From: DATAEG01 sp963703085 | Lineage (GTDB): Bacteria; Actinomycetota; Actinomycetes; Mycobacteriales; Jatrophihabitantaceae | Assembly: GCA_963703085.1 (NCBI GenBank) | Contig: OY969789.1 | Span: forward strand, 3,658,001-3,722,000 | Direction of reading: 5' to 3' | Length of the DNA stretch: 64,000 bases | Notes under the pieces: model-generated | What the model was told of the DNA's origin: nothing | What the model saw: only the letters and a program-made list of their open reading frames with translations | Databases searched by the model: none | Translations under genes and position numbers: made by a program | In this document: piece by piece, positions 25,512-33,775 of the stretch | How the letters are laid out: each line of letters begins with the position of its first letter | Position numbering within the stretch: the first letter of the stretch is position 1

Positions 25512-27596
25512 ATGGCAGCGCGACGCGTCCGGGTGGGCATCGACACCGGCGGCACGTTCACCGATGTCGTTGCGGTGGACGAGGCGGACGGAACGCTGAT
25601 CACGACCAAGACCCCGTCCACACCGCATGATCCGGCCGAGGGCTTCATGGCTGGCGTGCGCAAGGTGCTCGGTCTGCTCGACCTCGATGCGTCCGCGCTG
25701 TCATCGGTGGTGCACGGCACGACGGTGGCCACCAACCAGTTGCTCGAAGGTCGCATCGACCGGCTCGGCTTCATCACCACCGAGGGCTATGAGTTCATCC
25801 TCGAGATCGCCCGCCAGTCCGTTCCGGACGGGTACGGCAACAGCTACTTCTGGGTGAAGCCACCGCGGGTAGTGCCGGCCGACCTGGTCAAGACCGTGCG
25901 CGGACGACTGGATCACACCGGCGCCGAGGTCCGTCCGTTCGACGAGACCGGCGCCGAAGGGGTGGCCCGCTGGTTCCGGGCTGCAGGTATCGACACCATC
26001 GGCGTCTGCTTCCTGCACTCCTACGCCAATCCGTCGCACGAGGAACAGATGCGCGACGTGCTGCGCCGGGTACACCCCGATGCCGTGGTCTCGATCTCCG
26101 CAGAGGTGTTGCGCGAGTACCGCGAGTACGAGCGGTCCATGACGACCCTGGTCGATGCGGCGGTGAAGCCGCGGATGGCCCGGTACGTATCGTCCATCGC
26201 GACGCAGCTCGATGCGTTCGCGTCTGGGCAGCGCGTCCCGTTCTACGTGATGAAGTCCAACGGCGGCGTGCTGTCCGCCGCCGAGGTCGTGCATCAGCCG
26301 ATCACCACCGTGCTATCCGGCCCCGCCGCCGGCGCCCTCGGCGCTGCGCTGGTCGCCGGTAGGGCCGGCTACGACAAGGTGCTCACCTGCGACGGCGGCG
26401 GCACGTCGACCGACGTGGCCGTCGTTCTCTCCGGTGAGCCCGCACTCACCACCGAGGGGTCGGTCGGCGGGTACCCGTCGAAGATCCCGATGATCGACGT
26501 GGTCACCGTCGGAGCCGGAGGTGGGTCGATCGCGGCCGTCTCCCCGGAGGGGACGCTGACCGTCGGGCCCCGCTCGGCGGGTGCCGACCCAGGGCCGTTG
26601 TGTTACGCGAGGGGAGGTACCGAGCCGACGATCACCGATGCTCATCTTGTCCTCGGTCGGATCCCGCCCCATCTGCTCGGCGGCGAGATCGGGCTGGAAG
26701 CCGGTCTCGCGCACAAGGGCATGGCCGCTCTGGCGGCACGTCTGGGACTACCGGTTGAGCACTCTGCGGTCGGCGTCCTGGAGGTGTCCGCGTGGAACCA
26801 GGCGAACGCGTTGCGTCAGGTCACGGTGGCGCGCGGCCTGGACGTCCGGGACTTCGTCTTGACGGTGTTCGGCGGCTCCGGACCGCTGCTGGCCTGCCGA
26901 CTGATCGACATTCTCGGGTTGTCCGCCGTGCTGGTGCCGGGCAACCCGGGCACTGTCTCGGCTTTCGGGTTGCTCACCGTCGATGTGAAGAGTGACTACG
27001 TGCAGACCGCGGTGCGCAAGCACGACGAGGTCGATCCAGCCGAGCTGACGTCGATCTACGATGCCCTGACCGAGCGGGCCGCGATCGCGCTGACCGCACA
27101 GGGATTTTCCACCGCCACGCACCGCTACGACCGGACTGCTGACCTGCGGTACTTCGGTCAGGCGTTCGAGGTCCGCGTACCGGTGCCTGCCGGGCCGCTT
27201 GATCCGCCGGCCGTCGCCGAGGTGGCGACGGCGTTCCACGCCGCACACTGCGCGCTGTACGGCTATGACTTCGCCGCGGATCCGCGGCAGCGGGTGGAGT
27301 GGGTCAACCTGCGGGTCTCGGGTATCGGGCCGATTCGGCGGCCGGACTTGCCCAGCTGCCCGCCGTCCACGGACGGTTCCGGCCAGGCCCGGACGACCGT
27401 GCGACCGGTGTGCTTCGACGCCGACGCGGGCTATGTCGCGACCGAGATCTACGACCGGTCACTGCTCGGCGCCGGTGACCTGGTTACCGGCCCGGCGGTG
27501 ATCGAGGAGTTCGGCTCGACGCTCCCGGTCCATCCCGGATTCATCGCTCGCGTCGACGATTTCGGCAATTTGCTGCTGACGAAGGCGGACGCATGA
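25512..27596 (+). CDS. hyuA: Hydantoinase/oxoprolinase subunit A (HyuA family)
   Basis: ATP-dependent amidohydrolase subunit of the 5-oxoprolinase / N-methylhydantoinase / acetone-carboxylase superfamily. The 694-residue protein starts VGIDTGGTFTDVVAVDEADG (ATP-binding, ASKHA fold), has VHGTTVATNQLLEG near residue 68, a central ATP-binding DGGGTSTDVAVV and a C-terminal domain. It overlaps hyuB by ATGA, so the two subunits are made together. Members open cyclic amides such as hydantoins. In this island a cyclic ureide or dihydropyrimidine side product is a possible substrate, but this is context only. Confidence 0.92.
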   Translation: MAARRVRVGIDTGGTFTDVVAVDEADGTLITTKTPSTPHDPAEGFMAGVRKVLGLLDLDASALSSVVHGTTVATNQLLEGRIDRLGFITTEGYEFILEIARQSVPDGYGNSYFWVKPPRVVPADLVKTVRGRLDHTGAEVRPFDETGAEGVARWFRAAGIDTIGVCFLHSYANPSHEEQMRDVLRRVHPDAVVSISAEVLREYREYERSMTTLVDAAVKPRMARYVSSIATQLDAFASGQRVPFYVMKSNGGVLSAAEVVHQPITTVLSGPAAGALGAALVAGRAGYDKVLTCDGGGTSTDVAVVLSGEPALTTEGSVGGYPSKIPMIDVVTVGAGGGSIAAVSPEGTLTVGPRSAGADPGPLCYARGGTEPTITDAHLVLGRIPPHLLGGEIGLEAGLAHKGMAALAARLGLPVEHSAVGVLEVSAWNQANALRQVTVARGLDVRDFVLTVFGGSGPLLACRLIDILGLSAVLVPGNPGTVSAFGLLTVDVKSDYVQTAVRKHDEVDPAELTSIYDALTERAAIALTAQGFSTATHRYDRTADLRYFGQAFEVRVPVPAGPLDPPAVAEVATAFHAAHCALYGYDFAADPRQRVEWVNLRVSGIGPIRRPDLPSCPPSTDGSGQARTTVRPVCFDADAGYVATEIYDRSLLGAGDLVTGPAVIEEFGSTLPVHPGFIARVDDFGNLLLTKADA

Positions 27597-29464
27597 GCCG
27601 GCTCACCGATGTCGAACTGAGGTCGGTTGACCCGGTGCTGCTGGCAATCGTGCAGGGCACTCTCGCGTCGGTGGAAATGGAGGTCGAGACCGCAATCGCC
27701 CGCACGTCACGCAGCCCGATGATCCGTGACGCGCACGACTTCCGCGCCGGGATCCACGACCGCATGTTGCGCAAGCTCACCGGCCGCAGCTACTCGGCGC
27801 TGGTGCACCCGATTGCCCGCGACTTCCCGCTGGCCACCATGCGTCCCGGCGACGTGTTCTTCCACAACGACGTCTACCTGTCCGAGGGCGGCATCGGGCA
27901 CCTGCCCGACCTGTGCGTGACGGTTCCGGTCTTTGCCGATGACGAGGTGGTGGCGTTCGTGCAGGCATTCGGCCACCACGACGACATCGGCGGTGCGGTG
28001 CCCGGCTCGATGCCCAGCCATGCGACCAGCGTCTTCGAAGAGGGCCTGATGGTGCCGCCGATCAGGTTGTGGGAACAGGGCGTCCGCAACGAAGCGGCGT
28101 TGACGATCATGACCCGCAACTCGCGGATGCCGGACTCGCTGGCCGCCGATCTCGACGCGGAGTGCTCGGCCTGCCTGATGGGCGCCACCCGGCTCGGTGA
28201 GCTGTTCGATCGCTACGGCACGACTGCGGTGGAGCAGTGCTTCGACGCCATCGTGCAGCGCACCACCGATACGTACCGACGGGAGATACTGGCGCGCATC
28301 CCGGTGGGCACCTGGACCTGGGAGGACTACGCCGAGCACGACGGGGTGGACGAGCCGAAGCTGCATGCGCAGCGCATCACGCTGACCCGCACCCCGGACG
28401 ACGATCCGTCCGGTGCCCGGCTGGTCATCGATTTCACCGGCACCAGCCCACAGGCGAAGGGCCCGATCAACCACTGCGGCGACTACGCCGACGGCAACTT
28501 CCTGAAGAAGTGGCTGGCCCCGATCCTGCGCAATCTCGCCGCGACCCCGGAACGGATGGCCGAGCTCGATGTGAACGAAGGCGTCGTGGAGCTGATCGAC
28601 ATGCGCTTCCCGCCACCGGGGACGTTGCTCACCCCGGTCTTCCCGGCGCCGACCAACGCGCGCACCTTCGTCATCCTGCGACTACTCGGCGTGCTCGCCG
28701 GAGTGCTGGCCAAAGCGGTGGACGGCCGGATGCCGGCCGATCAGGAGACCATCCGATACACCGGCGTCTACGGCGAGGATTTCGACGGCGAGCCGTATCT
28801 GATGCGTGAAGTGCTCGGCGGTGGATCCGGTGGCCGGTACTACGCCGATGGCGAGGACACCATCCACGTCGTGCCGGACAGCCGTAACCTGCCCACCGAG
28901 TTCACCGAAGCGCGCTTCCCGTTCCGGGTGGAGCGATTGGGACTCGCCGTCGACTCCGGCGGCCCGGGCCGCTTCCGCGGTGGCCTCGGCTACGAGAAGC
29001 ACATCCGGATGTTGCGCGACGGGCACTTCATGTCGATCGCGGACCGGTCGATCCTGGCTTGCTGGGGAGTCGACGGTGGTCGCGCCGGGGGGAGCTTCCA
29101 GGTGACCATCGACGCGGACGGACCGAACGCCCGCGACGTCGACGCGCTGGCCGACGCCGAACCGGTCAAGGCCGGCGAGGTGATCCGGATTCGCACCACC
29201 GGAGGCGGCGGCTGGGGCGACCCGCTGCAGCGACCGGTCGAGGACGTGCTGCGCGACGTGCGATGGGGCAAAGTCTCGCCGACCGGCGCGGAGGTGGACT
29301 ACGGCGTGCTGCTGGACGGCGATGCGGTCGACGCGGCCGCGACCGAAGCACTGCGCACCAGACTGCGCGCGGAGCGTCCCGCAGACGCACCGTTCTTCGA
29401 CCGTGGTCCGGGCTACGCCCAGCTCTCCGGAGGGGCGTCCAGCGCCGAGTTCGACTGGCGCTGA
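27593..29464 (+). CDS. hyuB: Hydantoinase subunit B (HyuB family)
   Basis: Partner of HyuA; 623 residues, full length for the hydantoinase B/oxoprolinase family. Visible family segments are SPMIRDAHDFRAGIHD near residue 41, FFHNDVYLSEGGIGHLPDL near 85, VQAFGHHDDIGG near 122 and FTGTSPQAKGPINHC near 282, with the Gly-rich C-terminal RTTGGGGWGDPLQR. It is ATGA-coupled to hyuA and followed by a convergent nucleoside hydrolase 21 bp later, so hyuAB form a two-gene unit. Confidence 0.92.
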   Translation: MSRLTDVELRSVDPVLLAIVQGTLASVEMEVETAIARTSRSPMIRDAHDFRAGIHDRMLRKLTGRSYSALVHPIARDFPLATMRPGDVFFHNDVYLSEGGIGHLPDLCVTVPVFADDEVVAFVQAFGHHDDIGGAVPGSMPSHATSVFEEGLMVPPIRLWEQGVRNEAALTIMTRNSRMPDSLAADLDAECSACLMGATRLGELFDRYGTTAVEQCFDAIVQRTTDTYRREILARIPVGTWTWEDYAEHDGVDEPKLHAQRITLTRTPDDDPSGARLVIDFTGTSPQAKGPINHCGDYADGNFLKKWLAPILRNLAATPERMAELDVNEGVVELIDMRFPPPGTLLTPVFPAPTNARTFVILRLLGVLAGVLAKAVDGRMPADQETIRYTGVYGEDFDGEPYLMREVLGGGSGGRYYADGEDTIHVVPDSRNLPTEFTEARFPFRVERLGLAVDSGGPGRFRGGLGYEKHIRMLRDGHFMSIADRSILACWGVDGGRAGGSFQVTIDADGPNARDVDALADAEPVKAGEVIRIRTTGGGGWGDPLQRPVEDVLRDVRWGKVSPTGAEVDYGVLLDGDAVDAAATEALRTRLRAERPADAPFFDRGPGYAQLSGGASSAEFDWR

Positions 29465-29485
29465 CCGCCGGTCGGCCGGCGGCGG

Positions 29486-30451
29486 TCAGACCCGGCGCGC
29501 AGCGATCGTGCGCAGCCACAGGTCGGCGTAGCGCGGGCCGTCGACCTCGAGCGCGACATCGACGAGGGCCGGCGCCAAGCCCTGCTCGTCATGACTGTGG
29601 TCGCCGGCCCAAGTACGTCGGTCGACCACGGTCTGCCCGCGGGTCCAGGTCCCGGCCAGCTCGACGCGCACCGGCAGTCGCTGCACGGTGATACCGGCCG
29701 GATCGGCCACCGCGCAGACCGCGCCGGCGTCACCGATGGTGGCTACGTCCGAGCCGTACCGCGCATACGAGAAGCCCAGTAACTCGGCGGCCAACCGCGC
29801 GGCCGGATCGTCCGTGGGCAACGCCGCGGACTGCGCCCGGGACACCGCAGGGCCGTAGAAGACGTCCAACCCGTACATGGTCACGGGCAGCTGATGGGCA
29901 GCCGCGACATCCAGCACGATCGCGGTCGCCTCGGGGTCATGCCAGACGTTGAACTCCGCGGCGGCGGTGGCATTGCCGCGCAGCGCGCCACCGCCCATGA
30001 ATACCAACCGCCCGATGCCGCGTACCGCGTCCGGATGAGACCGCAGCAGCAACGCCGCGTTCGTCATCGGCCCGAGGGTGATCAGGGTGATCGGCTGCTC
30101 GGTACCGGTGAGCGTGTCGTGCAGCAGGTCGATCGCGTGCCGCCGGTCCGGTTGCGTCGGCGGCGCCGGCCAGCCGAGGTCGCCCATCCCGTCGTCACCG
30201 TGCACGTGCCTTGCCGGCCGGCCGGGTTCCAGCAACGGGCGCTCGGCGCCGCGTGCCACCGGGACGCCTACCGCCCCTGCCGCAGCCAACACCGTCAGCG
30301 TGTTGCGCACCACCGAGTCCACATCGGTGTTGCCGGCGACGCAGCTGACCGCGCGGAGGTCGAGGCCGGGATGGCGCGCCGCGAACAGCAGTGCGAGGGC
30401 GTCGTCGACGCCGGTGTCGACGTCGAGGATCACCGGGATCGGCTGGGTCAC
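29486..30451 (-). CDS. Nucleoside hydrolase (inosine/uridine-preferring family)
   Basis: Cleaves ribonucleosides to base plus ribose. The 321-residue enzyme has the calcium-binding hallmark DVDTGVDDALAL near residue 10, NVWHDPEATAIVLD and a C-terminal catalytic region with GDAGAVCAV. The GTG 30451 start is preferred because a TACGGT box lies 7 nt before it (leaderless transcript); an ATG at 30484 would only add 11 residues and crowd the divergent gene. It would release uracil or other bases for the island's catabolic genes. Base preference cannot be read reliably. Confidence 0.9.
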   Translation of the reverse strand: MTQPIPVILDVDTGVDDALALLFAARHPGLDLRAVSCVAGNTDVDSVVRNTLTVLAAAGAVGVPVARGAERPLLEPGRPARHVHGDDGMGDLGWPAPPTQPDRRHAIDLLHDTLTGTEQPITLITLGPMTNAALLLRSHPDAVRGIGRLVFMGGGALRGNATAAAEFNVWHDPEATAIVLDVAAAHQLPVTMYGLDVFYGPAVSRAQSAALPTDDPAARLAAELLGFSYARYGSDVATIGDAGAVCAVADPAGITVQRLPVRVELAGTWTRGQTVVDRRTWAGDHSHDEQGLAPALVDVALEVDGPRYADLWLRTIAARRV

Positions 30452-30510
30452 GCCTGCGACCGTAGCGACCACCCGCAAGGACATAGTCGGTGCCTCCGTA
30501 GCCTGACCGC

Positions 30511-30945
30511 ATGCAGATCGAGGCCGTTCCGGCTGACGAGGTCCGCCCGATGAGGGGTGCGGTGCTGCGCCCGCACCACCCGGTCGAGGAGCTGGTATAT
30601 CCGGGCGACGATCTGCCCGGCGCGCTGCACGCGGTGGCCCGCAGGGACGGGGATGTCGTCGGGATCGTCTCGATCACGCCGGAGCCGCATCCCATCGCCT
30701 CGGCCGAAGGCGATTGGCGGATCCGTGGGATGGCAACCGACCCGGGGGTCCGCGGCGAGGGGTACGGCGCCGCTCTGTTGAAGGCGGCGTTGGCCCACGC
30801 CCGGGCCGAAGGCGGCCGCCGGGTCTGGTGCAACGCGCGCTCCTCGGCAGTCGGCTTCTACACCCGGGAGGGGTTCGTCACCGAGGGTGACGAGTTCACG
30901 GTCTGGCCGGACGTCCCGCACTACGTCATGGCCGTCACCCTCTGA
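30511..30945 (+). CDS. GNAT-family N-acetyltransferase
   Basis: A 144-residue acetyltransferase with the acetyl-CoA loop MATDPGVRGEGYGAALLKAA near residue 74 and WCNARSSAVGFYTREGF near 108. The substrate is unknown. The ATG is 6 nt after TAGCCT, consistent with a leaderless transcript. It overlaps the next, convergent gene by 11 bp. Confidence 0.88.
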   Translation: MQIEAVPADEVRPMRGAVLRPHHPVEELVYPGDDLPGALHAVARRDGDVVGIVSITPEPHPIASAEGDWRIRGMATDPGVRGEGYGAALLKAALAHARAEGGRRVWCNARSSAVGFYTREGFVTEGDEFTVWPDVPHYVMAVTL

Positions 30946-31507
30946 CGGTGCGCACCACGATGTCTGCGTCCGGCGGGTGGGCGGCGAAGAACTCGTCCTC
31001 GGCATCGAGCCATCGTCGCCACAGCGGTTGCACCGGCATCCCGTCCCGCCGGGCCCAGCGCCGCTCCCGCTCGGCCCGGGGGAGATCGCAGAACACCGAC
31101 AGGCTGATCCGATCCGCGCACGCCGCGATCGACGACACACCCTCCACGATCAGCACGCCGGTGACCGGGACGTCGGCAGGGCCGGCCGGCGCCTCCAGCA
31201 CGGAGTCGAAGCTGTCGTAACGGCCGGGTCTTCCTGCGGCTATGTCGGCGAGCACGGAGCGCAGCCGCGGCCAGAAGGTGAACTGGTCGTGCCATCCCTC
31301 CAGGAACGAGTCGGTGCGCAGCACGGCCGAGTCGGCGATGGCGGCACCGAGCAGCGCGGCCAGCGTTGATTTCCCGGCACCGGCTCCGCCGTCGATGGCC
31401 AGGACCTTCGTGGCGCCGCAGCGAGGTTGGCGATGGGCCAGTTCCGACGCGATGAGACCGACCAGCTCGTCCACCCGGAACAGCGAGGTGTCGAGAACCA
31501 GGGTCAC
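30935..31507 (-). CDS. Uridine-kinase-like P-loop NTPase
   Basis: A 190-residue P-loop protein with the Walker A IDGGAGAGKSTLAALL near residue 38, LRTDSFLEGWHDQF near 68 (the substrate-binding Asp region of uridine/pantothenate kinase-like proteins) and VLIVEGVSSI near 117. It fits the uridine kinase-like superfamily, with the (U)MP-kinase-like lid RRWARRDG. In this setting it may phosphorylate a nucleoside for salvage, opposing the nucleoside hydrolase. The exact substrate is unproved. Confidence 0.75.
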   Translation of the reverse strand: MTLVLDTSLFRVDELVGLIASELAHRQPRCGATKVLAIDGGAGAGKSTLAALLGAAIADSAVLRTDSFLEGWHDQFTFWPRLRSVLADIAAGRPGRYDSFDSVLEAPAGPADVPVTGVLIVEGVSSIAACADRISLSVFCDLPRAERERRWARRDGMPVQPLWRRWLDAEDEFFAAHPPDADIVVRTVRG

Positions 31508-31546
31508 GCTGGGACCGTACCGGGCCGCGAATGGTTAGCTGAGCGC

Positions 31547-32749
31547 ATGACTGAGCCGTCGACCCGCGGCCCGCTGGCCGGAGTGCTCGTCGTCGATCTG
31601 ACCCGAGCGCTGGCCGGCCCGCACGCGACGATGATGCTGGGCGATCTCGGGGCCCGGGTGATGAAGGTGGAGTCACCGGGCAGCGGTGATGACACTCGTT
31701 CCTGGGGACCGCCGTTCGTCCAGCCGGCCGACGGTGAGCGGGAGTCGACGTATTTCCTGTCGACCAACCGCAACAAGGAGTCCATCGCGCTGGATCTGAA
31801 GAGTGCCGACGGGCGGGGGGTGCTCGTCGAGCTGATCAAGCGTGCTGACGTGTTGTGTGAGAACTTCCGCACCGGCGTCCTGGCCCGGCTCGGGTTCGGC
31901 GACGAGCAATTGCTCGAGCTCAATCCGCGACTGGTCGTGCTGTCCATCTCCGGCTTCGGTCACGACGGCCCCGAAGGCGGCCGGGCGGGATACGACCAGA
32001 TCGCCCAGGGCGAGGCCGGCCTCATGTCGCTGACCGGTTCCGGCCCGGGCGATCCACAGAAGGTCGGCGTCCCGGTGGGCGATCTGATCGCCGGGATGTG
32101 GGGCAGTTACGGCGTGCTGGCCGCGTTGCTCGAGCGGGAGCGCACCGGCCGCGGCCAGATCGTGCGCACCTCACTGCTGGCCGGCCTGGTCGGCGTGCAC
32201 GCCTTCCAGGGCACCCGGTGGACGATCGCCGGGGAGGTCCCAACAGCGCAGGGCAACCATCACCCGTCGATCAGCCCGTACGGGCTGTTCCATTGCCGCG
32301 ACGGCGCCGTGCAGATCTCCTGCGGCAGCGAGGGACTCTGGCGGCGCCTGTGCACGGAATTCGGCCTCGACCCCGATGCGCCGGGCATGGCCAGCAACCC
32401 CGAACGGGTGGCGAACCGCAACTCGGTGATCGCTGTGATCGAGGCCGCCTTCGCCACCACCGACGCGGCGCCGTTGCTGGACCGCCTGGCCGCGGCCGGC
32501 ATCCCGTCCGGTCGGGTCCGCACCCTCGACGAGGTCTACGAGTGGGAGCAGACCCGCAGTCAAGGACTGCTCGTCGAGGTCGACCACGCCACCCTCGGAC
32601 CGCTGACCCTGCCCGGACCGCCGCTGCGCTTCTTCGGCACTGACACCGAACCAACCACCGAAACCACCTTCACCGCGCACCAGCCGCCACCCACCCTCGA
32701 CCAACACGGCGCAGCCATCCGCGAATGGCTGCACCGCACCGACGGTTGA
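31547..32749 (+). CDS. CaiB/BaiF-family CoA transferase (class III)
   Basis: A 400-residue class III CoA transferase. It starts LAGVLVVDLTRALAGPHATM and contains STNRNKESIALDLKS near residue 72 and GRAGYDQIAQGEAGLMSLTG near 145, whose Asp is the CoA-carrying nucleophile in formyl-CoA transferase. The ATG is 6 nt after TTAGCT, so its mRNA is probably leaderless. It lies 72 bp upstream of carbamate kinase and barbiturase. It could activate malonate or another pathway acid with CoA; family members differ widely in acyl specificity. Confidence 0.9.
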   Translation: MTEPSTRGPLAGVLVVDLTRALAGPHATMMLGDLGARVMKVESPGSGDDTRSWGPPFVQPADGERESTYFLSTNRNKESIALDLKSADGRGVLVELIKRADVLCENFRTGVLARLGFGDEQLLELNPRLVVLSISGFGHDGPEGGRAGYDQIAQGEAGLMSLTGSGPGDPQKVGVPVGDLIAGMWGSYGVLAALLERERTGRGQIVRTSLLAGLVGVHAFQGTRWTIAGEVPTAQGNHHPSISPYGLFHCRDGAVQISCGSEGLWRRLCTEFGLDPDAPGMASNPERVANRNSVIAVIEAAFATTDAAPLLDRLAAAGIPSGRVRTLDEVYEWEQTRSQGLLVEVDHATLGPLTLPGPPLRFFGTDTEPTTETTFTAHQPPPTLDQHGAAIREWLHRTDG

Positions 32750-32808
32750 CCGAATCGGCTGCCCGGCGTTGGCAAGGCTTCATCATGTCGACGGAGCCGG
32801 CGGCACCG

Positions 32809-32814
32809 TAGCGT
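32809..32814 (+). promoter_or_regulatory. -10 box of a leaderless arcC-bar transcript
   Basis: TAGCGT fits TANNNT and lies 7 nt before the GTG start of carbamate kinase; there is no Shine-Dalgarno sequence. This places an own promoter in front of the carbamate kinase–barbiturase pair. Confidence 0.5.
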
Positions 32815-32821
32815 CGCCGCG

Positions 32822-33775
32822 GTGAAGGTAGTGGTGGCAGTCGGCGGCAATGCCATGACCGCACCCGACGGGGCGGCCCGCCCCGAGGACCAGATCGCTG
32901 CCGTCGCCCGTGCCGCGGAACCGATCGCCGAGCTCGTCGCCGCCGGTGCAGAAGTACTTCTCACCCACGGCAACGGCCCGCAGGTCGGCAACCTGCTGGT
33001 GAAGAACGAGCTGGCCGCCGCGGTAGTCCCGCCCGTCTCCCTCGATTGGTGCGGCGCGCAGACCCAGGGAACGATCGGTTTCATCCTCGTCGACGCGCTG
33101 GAGCAGGCATTCGCGGCACGGCGGCTCGACCGCAAGGTCGCTGCGGTCGTCACCCGCACGCTGGTCGCCAGCGACGACGAAGGATTTCGCGCTCCGACGA
33201 AGCCGATCGGGAGATTCGTCTCAGCCGAGGAAGCCGCCGCGCTGATGGAGCACGGTCAGGTCTGGCAGGACCGCGGTGCCCGCGGCTGGCGCCGGGTGGT
33301 TGCCTCACCCGAGCCGCTGGAGATCCTGGACGCGGCCGCCGTGCGGGCCCTGTCGGACGCCGGCTTCGTGGTCGTGGCCGCCGGTGGCGGCGGGATCCCC
33401 GTGGTCCGCGACGATGCGGGAGCAGTTGCCGGCGTCGAGGCCGTCATCGACAAGGACTTGGCCGCCGCTGTGCTGGCGCGCGCCGTCGACGCAGACGTAC
33501 TGGTGATCGCCACGGACGTGGACGGCGCGGTGCTCGACTTCGGCACTGACCACGCCTCGCCCATCGGCGCGACCACGGTCTCCGAGCTACGCGCGCACTC
33601 CGATTCGTTCGCGGCCGGCTCCATGGGCCCGAAGGTGGAGGCAGTATGCCGGTTCGTCGAGGCCGGCGGCCTGCGCGGTGTGATCACATCACTGGACCGG
33701 ATCGCCGACGCCGCGCACGGACTGGCCGGCACCGTCGTAACCGCACCATCCACGGAAGGTCACTTGCATGCCTGA
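32822..33775 (+). CDS. arcC: Carbamate kinase
   Basis: Transfers phosphate from carbamoyl phosphate to ADP, yielding ATP and carbamate (which decays to NH3 and CO2). The 317-residue protein shows the amino-acid-kinase-fold motifs VVAVGGNAM at the start, LLTHGNGPQVGNL near residue 47, GGGGIPVV near 190, VIDKDLAAAVLA near 213 and GSMGPKVEA near 264. It has no arginine deiminase partner; instead it overlaps barbiturase by 8 bp. That implies carbamoyl phosphate is produced from a pyrimidine-derived ureide in this pathway. Confidence 0.95.
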   Translation: MKVVVAVGGNAMTAPDGAARPEDQIAAVARAAEPIAELVAAGAEVLLTHGNGPQVGNLLVKNELAAAVVPPVSLDWCGAQTQGTIGFILVDALEQAFAARRLDRKVAAVVTRTLVASDDEGFRAPTKPIGRFVSAEEAAALMEHGQVWQDRGARGWRRVVASPEPLEILDAAAVRALSDAGFVVVAAGGGGIPVVRDDAGAVAGVEAVIDKDLAAAVLARAVDADVLVIATDVDGAVLDFGTDHASPIGATTVSELRAHSDSFAAGSMGPKVEAVCRFVEAGGLRGVITSLDRIADAAHGLAGTVVTAPSTEGHLHA

